A stretch of 64,000 nt of DNA. It comes from Candidatus Dietzia intestinigallinarum (GTDB lineage: Bacteria > Actinomycetota > Actinomycetes > Mycobacteriales > Mycobacteriaceae). Where the stretch lies: the NCBI GenBank assembly GCA_019119875.1, contig DWWG01000242.1:62001-126000 (forward strand), given 5' to 3'. Position 1 is the stretch's first letter; each line of letters begins with the position of its first letter. A model generated the notes under the pieces. The model did no database searches. It saw only the letters and a list, made by a program, of their open reading frames with translations, and had not been told where the DNA came from. Of this stretch, positions 60,177 through 64,000 are shown one piece after another. Made by a program: the position numbers and the translations under genes.

Positions 60177-61052
60177 GTGACCCCGTCGCTGTTCCGGGTG
60201 GAGTCCGTCCCGGCCGTGGGTGAGACCGTCGTGCTCGACGGCGCCGAGGGGCGCCACGCCGGCAACGCGCTCCGGGTCCGCCCGGGGGAACCGATCCGCG
60301 TGGGGGACGGCCGCGGGGCCGTGGCCGACTGTGTGGTGACGACGACGAGCCCGGGCGTCGTGCGTGCCGAGGTCCTCGCCCGGACTGACGTCCCACGCCC
60401 GGTTCCCGAGGTCACGGTTGTCCAGGCGCTGCCCAAGTCGGACCGGTCCGAACTGGCGGTGGAGTTGGCCACCGAAGCCGGAGCGGACCGTATCCTGCCG
60501 TGGCAGGCCGAGCGGTGCGTGAGCCGGTGGACGGGGCCGAAGATCGACAAGGGCCGCGCGAAGTGGACCAACGCGGCCCGGGCCGCGGCCAAACAGTCGC
60601 GGCGGCCCCACGAGCCCGAGATCGGTGAGCTCCTGGACTCGGCGGCGCTGACCCGGCTCGTGGCCGACGAGGTCGACCAGGGCGCGCTGGTGCTGGTCCT
60701 CCACGAGGAGGGGGCCGTCCCCTTCGCCGACGCGGTGGCCTGCCCGTCACCCGGGCCGGACGCACGGATTCCCGGGACGGCCGCTCAGGGGCGCGGGTCG
60801 ACCGCCCACACCCCCGGGGCGGACGGGTGGCCGGTGGGCGTTGTCGTCGTCGTCGGACCCGAGGGCGGCGTCTCCGACGCCGAGATCGCCGCACTCACCG
60901 GCGCCGGTGCCCGCGCCGTCGTCCTGGGCCCGGAGGTCCTGCGCACCTCCACCGCGGCGGCCGTCGCACTGGGGGCTCTCGGCGTTCTCACCCCGAGATG
61001 GGCCCGGGCGGGGACTACACTTGGGGCGACCGCACCACACCACGGGAAGTGA
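60177..61052 (+). CDS. rsmE: 16S rRNA (uracil-1498-N3)-methyltransferase
   Basis: This SPOUT-fold enzyme of 291 residues methylates U1498 of 16S rRNA. LFRVE and GRHAGNALRVRPGEPI form the PUA-like start. QALPKSDRSELAVELATEAGADRILPW, VGPEGGVSDAEI and LGPEVLRTSTAAAVAL form the SAM-binding knot. A ~40-residue Pro/Gly insertion near 195 is not typical. It follows dnaJ by 6 bp and overlaps phoH by 4 bp. Confidence 0.93.
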   Translation: MTPSLFRVESVPAVGETVVLDGAEGRHAGNALRVRPGEPIRVGDGRGAVADCVVTTTSPGVVRAEVLARTDVPRPVPEVTVVQALPKSDRSELAVELATEAGADRILPWQAERCVSRWTGPKIDKGRAKWTNAARAAAKQSRRPHEPEIGELLDSAALTRLVADEVDQGALVLVLHEEGAVPFADAVACPSPGPDARIPGTAAQGRGSTAHTPGADGWPVGVVVVVGPEGGVSDAEIAALTGAGARAVVLGPEVLRTSTAAAVALGALGVLTPRWARAGTTLGATAPHHGK

Positions 61053-62083
61053 TCCACGTAAGCACCCCAGACACCGACACCGTCCGCACGGCGGTCCAAC
61101 TCGATCCCGATCTGGCGATGGCGGTGCTCGGCACGGCCGACGCCAACCTGCGCGCCCTCGAGGAGCTGCTCGCAGCCGACCTGCACGTACGCGGCGGCAC
61201 CATGACCGTCTCGGGTGACCCCATGGCCGTCGACACCGCCTCCCGTGTCGTCGCGGACCTGCTGCGGCAGGCACGCAAGGGCGTGGAGATCACCCCCGCC
61301 TCGGTGCGCCGATCGGTCGAGATCCTGGACGGCTCCGGACCGCTCACCGCGGAAGAGGTGCTGGGCACCGACGTCCTCTCGCGCCGCGGCGGCATGATCC
61401 GGCCCAAGACACTCGGGCAGAAGCGGTACGTCGACGCGATCGACGAACACACCATCTCGTTCGGCCTGGGCCCCGCCGGCACCGGCAAGACCTACCTCGC
61501 CATGGCCAAGGCCGTCGCCGCGCTGCGCGCCAAGGAGGTCAGCCGCATCATCCTCACGCGACCCGCCGTGGAGGCGGGGGAACGGCTCGGCTACCTACCC
61601 GGCTCCCTGCACGAGAAGATCGACCCGTACCTGCGGCCGCTGTTCGACTCGCTGCACGACATGATGGACCCCGAGACCATCCCCAAGCTCATGGCGGCCG
61701 GGGTGATCGAGGTGGCTCCGCTGGCGTACATGCGCGGGCGCACACTCAACGACTCGTTCATCGTGCTGGATGAGGCCCAGAACACCACGCCCGAGCAGAT
61801 GAAGATGTTCCTCACGCGACTGGGCTTCGGCTCCAAGATCGTCGTGACCGGCGACATCACCCAGATCGACCTGCCCGGCGGGCAGCGCTCCGGCCTGAAG
61901 GTGGTGCGGGAGATCCTCTCCGGTGTCGAGGGCATCCACTTCTCGGAGCTCACCTCGGAGGACGTCGTGCGGCACGCGCTGGTCGGCCGGATCGTGGACG
62001 CCTACGCCAGACACGAGGCCCGACTGGAGAAGGCCGGCAGGAAAACCGGATCACACAAGAACAAGGAGCAGCGCCGACGATGA
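61049..62083 (+). CDS. phoH: PhoH-like ATPase/RNA helicase
   Basis: This 344-residue P-loop protein carries Walker [17 protein letters not shown] near 145, [16 protein letters not shown], Walker [11 protein letters not shown], and [11 protein letters not shown]. The small N-terminal domain (~1-90) resembles a KH-like fold. PhoH proteins act near ribosome quality control and RNA turnover with YbeY, encoded next with an ATGA overlap. Confidence 0.94.
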   Translation: MIHVSTPDTDTVRTAVQLDPDLAMAVLGTADANLRALEELLAADLHVRGGTMTVSGDPMAVDTASRVVADLLRQARKGVEITPASVRRSVEILDGSGPLTAEEVLGTDVLSRRGGMIRPKTLGQKRYVDAIDEHTISFGLGPAGTGKTYLAMAKAVAALRAKEVSRIILTRPAVEAGERLGYLPGSLHEKIDPYLRPLFDSLHDMMDPETIPKLMAAGVIEVAPLAYMRGRTLNDSFIVLDEAQNTTPEQMKMFLTRLGFGSKIVVTGDITQIDLPGGQRSGLKVVREILSGVEGIHFSELTSEDVVRHALVGRIVDAYARHEARLEKAGRKTGSHKNKEQRRR

Positions 62084-62562
62084 GCATCGAGGTCGCCAAC
62101 GAGTCGGGCGTGGGGGTCGATGAGGCCGAACTAGTCGATGTGGCCGCATTCGTGATCGCACGCATGGACGTCCACCCCGCCGCCGAGTTGTCCATCACCC
62201 TCGTGGACAAGGACACCATGGCCGATCTCCACGTGACGTGGATGAACCTGCCCGGACCGACCGACGTCATGAGCTTCCCGATGGACGAACTCGCCCCCGG
62301 CGGCAGGCCCGACCTGCCCGAGCCGGGGCCGGCCATGCTCGGCGACATCGTCCTGTGCCCGGCCTTCGCCGCCGACCAGGCGGCCAGCTCCGGCCACCCG
62401 CTCGCGCACGAGCTGGCGCTGCTGACCGTGCACGGCTGCCTGCACCTGCTGGGCTACGACCACGCGGAGCCCGCCGAGGAGCGGGAGATGTTCGGCCTGC
62501 AGAACGAGCTGCTGGCCGAGTGGTACGACCACCGGGATGAACGACCGGCGGGGGATGCCTGA
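62080..62562 (+). CDS. ybeY: Endoribonuclease YbeY
   Basis: This 160-residue metal-dependent RNase matures 16S rRNA 3' ends. The zinc motif [19 protein letters not shown] (H-x3-H-x5-H pattern) lies near residues 108-126, and TDVMSFPMD and GDIVLCP are family-typical. It is coupled to phoH and followed by corC 3 bp later. Confidence 0.95.
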   Translation: MSIEVANESGVGVDEAELVDVAAFVIARMDVHPAAELSITLVDKDTMADLHVTWMNLPGPTDVMSFPMDELAPGGRPDLPEPGPAMLGDIVLCPAFAADQAASSGHPLAHELALLTVHGCLHLLGYDHAEPAEEREMFGLQNELLAEWYDHRDERPAGDA

Positions 62563-62565
62563 GTC

Positions 62566-63885
62566 GTGGACGAGACGATCCTCGCGGCGATCGGCGCCGT
62601 GCTGCTCATCCTCACCGCCGGACTGTTCTCCGCCGTCGACGCCGCCCTGAGCACCGTGTCGGTGGCGCGGGTCGAGGAGATGGCCAAGGAGGGCCGGTAC
62701 GGGGCGGCGCGGCTGTCCACGATGCTGACGCGGCGCCCCCGCTACATCAACGTGTCGGTACTGCTGCACCTGGTGAGCCTTGTGGCCACCGCGGTGCTGT
62801 TCACGGTCGTGTTCAACGACCTCATCGACTCCGCGGCGTGGGCGCTGGTGACCGCCGCCGCCGTCACCACGGTCGCCGCGTACGTGGTGGCCGGGGTCGG
62901 CCCGCGCACGCTGGGCCGCCAGCACGCCTATTCGATCGCGCTGGGTTCGGCCGCTCCCATGACCGTGGTGGGGGCGGTGCTGGGCCCGGTCGCGCGCCTG
63001 CTCGTGGGCGTCGGAAACGCGGTCATCCCCGGCGGTGGTTTCCGCAACGGGCCCTTCGCCTCGGAGATCGAACTGCTGGAGATCGTGGACATGGCGCGGG
63101 AGCACGGGGTCGTGGCGGACGACGAGTCCCGCATGATCCAGTCCGTCTTCGAACTCGGCGACACCACGGCGCGTGAGGTCATGACACCGCGCACCGAGAT
63201 GGTGTGGATCGAGTCGGACAAGACGGTCGGGCAGGCCGCGCGGCTGACGGTCAAGTCCGGGTATTCACGGATCCCCGTCGTGGACACCGGGGACTCCGAC
63301 GACGTGGTGGGCGTGGTGTACCTCCGCGACATCGTGGCGCGACTGGACGATCCCGACGGACGAGCGGCCCCGGTGGCCGAGGTCATGCGCCCGGCGGCCT
63401 TCGTCCCCGACGCCAAGCGGATCGACGACCTGCTGGCGGAGATGCAGCGCGACCACAACCACCTGGCGATCCTCGTCGACGAGTACGGCGGGACCGCCGG
63501 CCTGGTGTCGATCGAGGACATCCTCGAGGAGATCGTGGGTGAGATCGTCGACGAGTACGACACCACCGAGGTCCCGCCGGTTGAGGACCTCGGCGACGGC
63601 CGGTACCGGCTGTCGGCCAGGCTCGGGCTGGACGAGGTGGCGGAGCTGTTCGACCTGGACTTCGCGGAGGAGGTCACCGAGGAGGTCGAGACCCTCGGTG
63701 GCCTGCTCGCCCTGGAACTGGGCCGCGTCCCGCTGCCGGGTGCGCACGTGGTGTCCACGGGGCTGGACCTGCGTGCCGAGGGCGGACACGACCGTCGGGG
63801 ACGTGTGAAGGTGGTGACGGTGGTCGCCGAGCGTACCGCCGTGGACGGTTCCGGTGACGGCGACGACGGCGAGGAGAACAGATGA
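62566..63885 (+). CDS. CNNM/CorC-type transporter with CBS pair (HlyC/CorC family)
   Basis: This 439-residue membrane protein has a DUF21 domain with about four hydrophobic segments (1-150). Two CBS domains follow ([12 protein letters not shown] at ~205, [10 protein letters not shown] at ~275), then a C-terminal transporter-associated domain. Family members move or sense Mg2+/Co2+, but the substrate is unverified. The GTG at 62566 follows the ybeY stop by 3 bp, and the stop overlaps the era ATG. Confidence 0.9.
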   Translation: MDETILAAIGAVLLILTAGLFSAVDAALSTVSVARVEEMAKEGRYGAARLSTMLTRRPRYINVSVLLHLVSLVATAVLFTVVFNDLIDSAAWALVTAAAVTTVAAYVVAGVGPRTLGRQHAYSIALGSAAPMTVVGAVLGPVARLLVGVGNAVIPGGGFRNGPFASEIELLEIVDMAREHGVVADDESRMIQSVFELGDTTAREVMTPRTEMVWIESDKTVGQAARLTVKSGYSRIPVVDTGDSDDVVGVVYLRDIVARLDDPDGRAAPVAEVMRPAAFVPDAKRIDDLLAEMQRDHNHLAILVDEYGGTAGLVSIEDILEEIVGEIVDEYDTTEVPPVEDLGDGRYRLSARLGLDEVAELFDLDFAEEVTEEVETLGGLLALELGRVPLPGAHVVSTGLDLRAEGGHDRRGRVKVVTVVAERTAVDGSGDGDDGEENR

Positions 63886-64000
63886 GTACACCCGAGGGGT
63901 TCCGCAGTGGATTCGTCAGTTTCGTCGGTCGCCCCAACACGGGAAAATCGACGCTGACCAACGCGCTGGTGGGGGAGAAGATCGCGATCACCTCCTCGCG
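63882..64000 (+). CDS. era: GTPase Era, N-terminal fragment
   Basis: Only the first 39 complete codons are in the window. [29 protein letters not shown] contains the G1 loop GRPNTGKST and the following family residues. Era binds 16S rRNA during 30S assembly. The ATG overlaps the preceding stop as ATGA, completing the ybeY-corC-era order. Confidence 0.93.
   Translation, partial: MSTPEGFRSGFVSFVGRPNTGKSTLTNALVGEKIAITSS

Overview
The window is a dense, very GC-rich stretch of actinobacterial chromosome. Gene content and order closely follow the Mycobacterium tuberculosis Rv2471-Rv2364c neighbourhood as I remember it: glbO-aglA, HNH, pepN, DsbA-like, rpiB, nei, tig, clpP1P2, clpX, valS-folC, ndk, rne, rplU-rpmA-obg-proB, proA, MoxR/VWA, nadD-rsfS-gpgP, degV, comEA-comEC, holA/rpsT, lepA, hemW, hrcA-dnaJ2, rsmE-phoH-ybeY-corC-era. 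GTG starts are common, many genes overlap by 4 bp (GTGA or ATGA), and many start codons sit 6-8 nt after a TANNNT-like hexamer, which suggests leaderless transcripts. I infer a member of the Mycobacteriales. Dietzia or a near relative fits the GC content and gene set, but the genus is a guess.

Layout. 1-8.4 kb: a minus-strand glbO/alpha-glucosidase/SDR operon; an HNH nuclease; a 476-bp non-coding gap between convergent genes holding three kinds of repeat; pepN; a DsbA-fold oxidoreductase; rpiB; nei. 8.5-13.6 kb: tRNA-Gly(UCC) and tRNA-Pro(UGG), trigger factor, and the ClpP1P2 and ClpX proteolysis genes with a good match to a ClgR operator. 13.7-27.5 kb: mdh, valS-folC-DUF4233, ndk, a very long RNase E/G with a structured leader, rplU-rpmA, obg-proB. 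27.5-36.2 kb: a block with less obvious synteny, comprising a minus-strand MBL-hydrolase/sirtuin/carbonic-anhydrase operon, an FAD dehydrogenase, a RecQ-like helicase ending in a phosphoribosyltransferase-like segment, a methyltransferase, and a DUF222/HNH (13E12-type) gene with a LexA-like box. 36.3-46.7 kb: proA, MoxR-VWA pair, nadD-rsfS-gpgP-degV, comEA-comEC, an unusual symmetric operator-like array, holA. 46.7-54.4 kb: rpsT, a PemK-like protein, an EthD-like protein, lepA, a divergent CGNR regulator/TSUP transporter pair, an M3 peptidase and two tiny membrane proteins. 54.4-64 kb: a wax-ester synthase/DGAT with a histone-H1-like tail coupled to hemW, then hrcA-dnaJ and the rsmE-phoH-ybeY-corC-era operon, which runs off the right edge.

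Most of the window is housekeeping: protein quality control (tig, clp, hrcA, dnaJ), translation and ribosome assembly (rplU, rpmA, obg, rsfS, lepA, ybeY, era, rsmE, rpsT), RNA decay (rne), proline synthesis (proB, proA), NAD and folate synthesis (nadD, folC), and DNA uptake and replication (comEA, comEC, holA). The items most worth a second look are the four-half-site dyad upstream of holA (45474-45519), the helicase-PRTase fusion, the acyltransferase with a DNA-binding-like tail, the sirtuin/carbonic-anhydrase operon, and the repeat-rich gap at 3128-3603. I found no CRISPR array, transposase, prophage or biosynthetic cluster.
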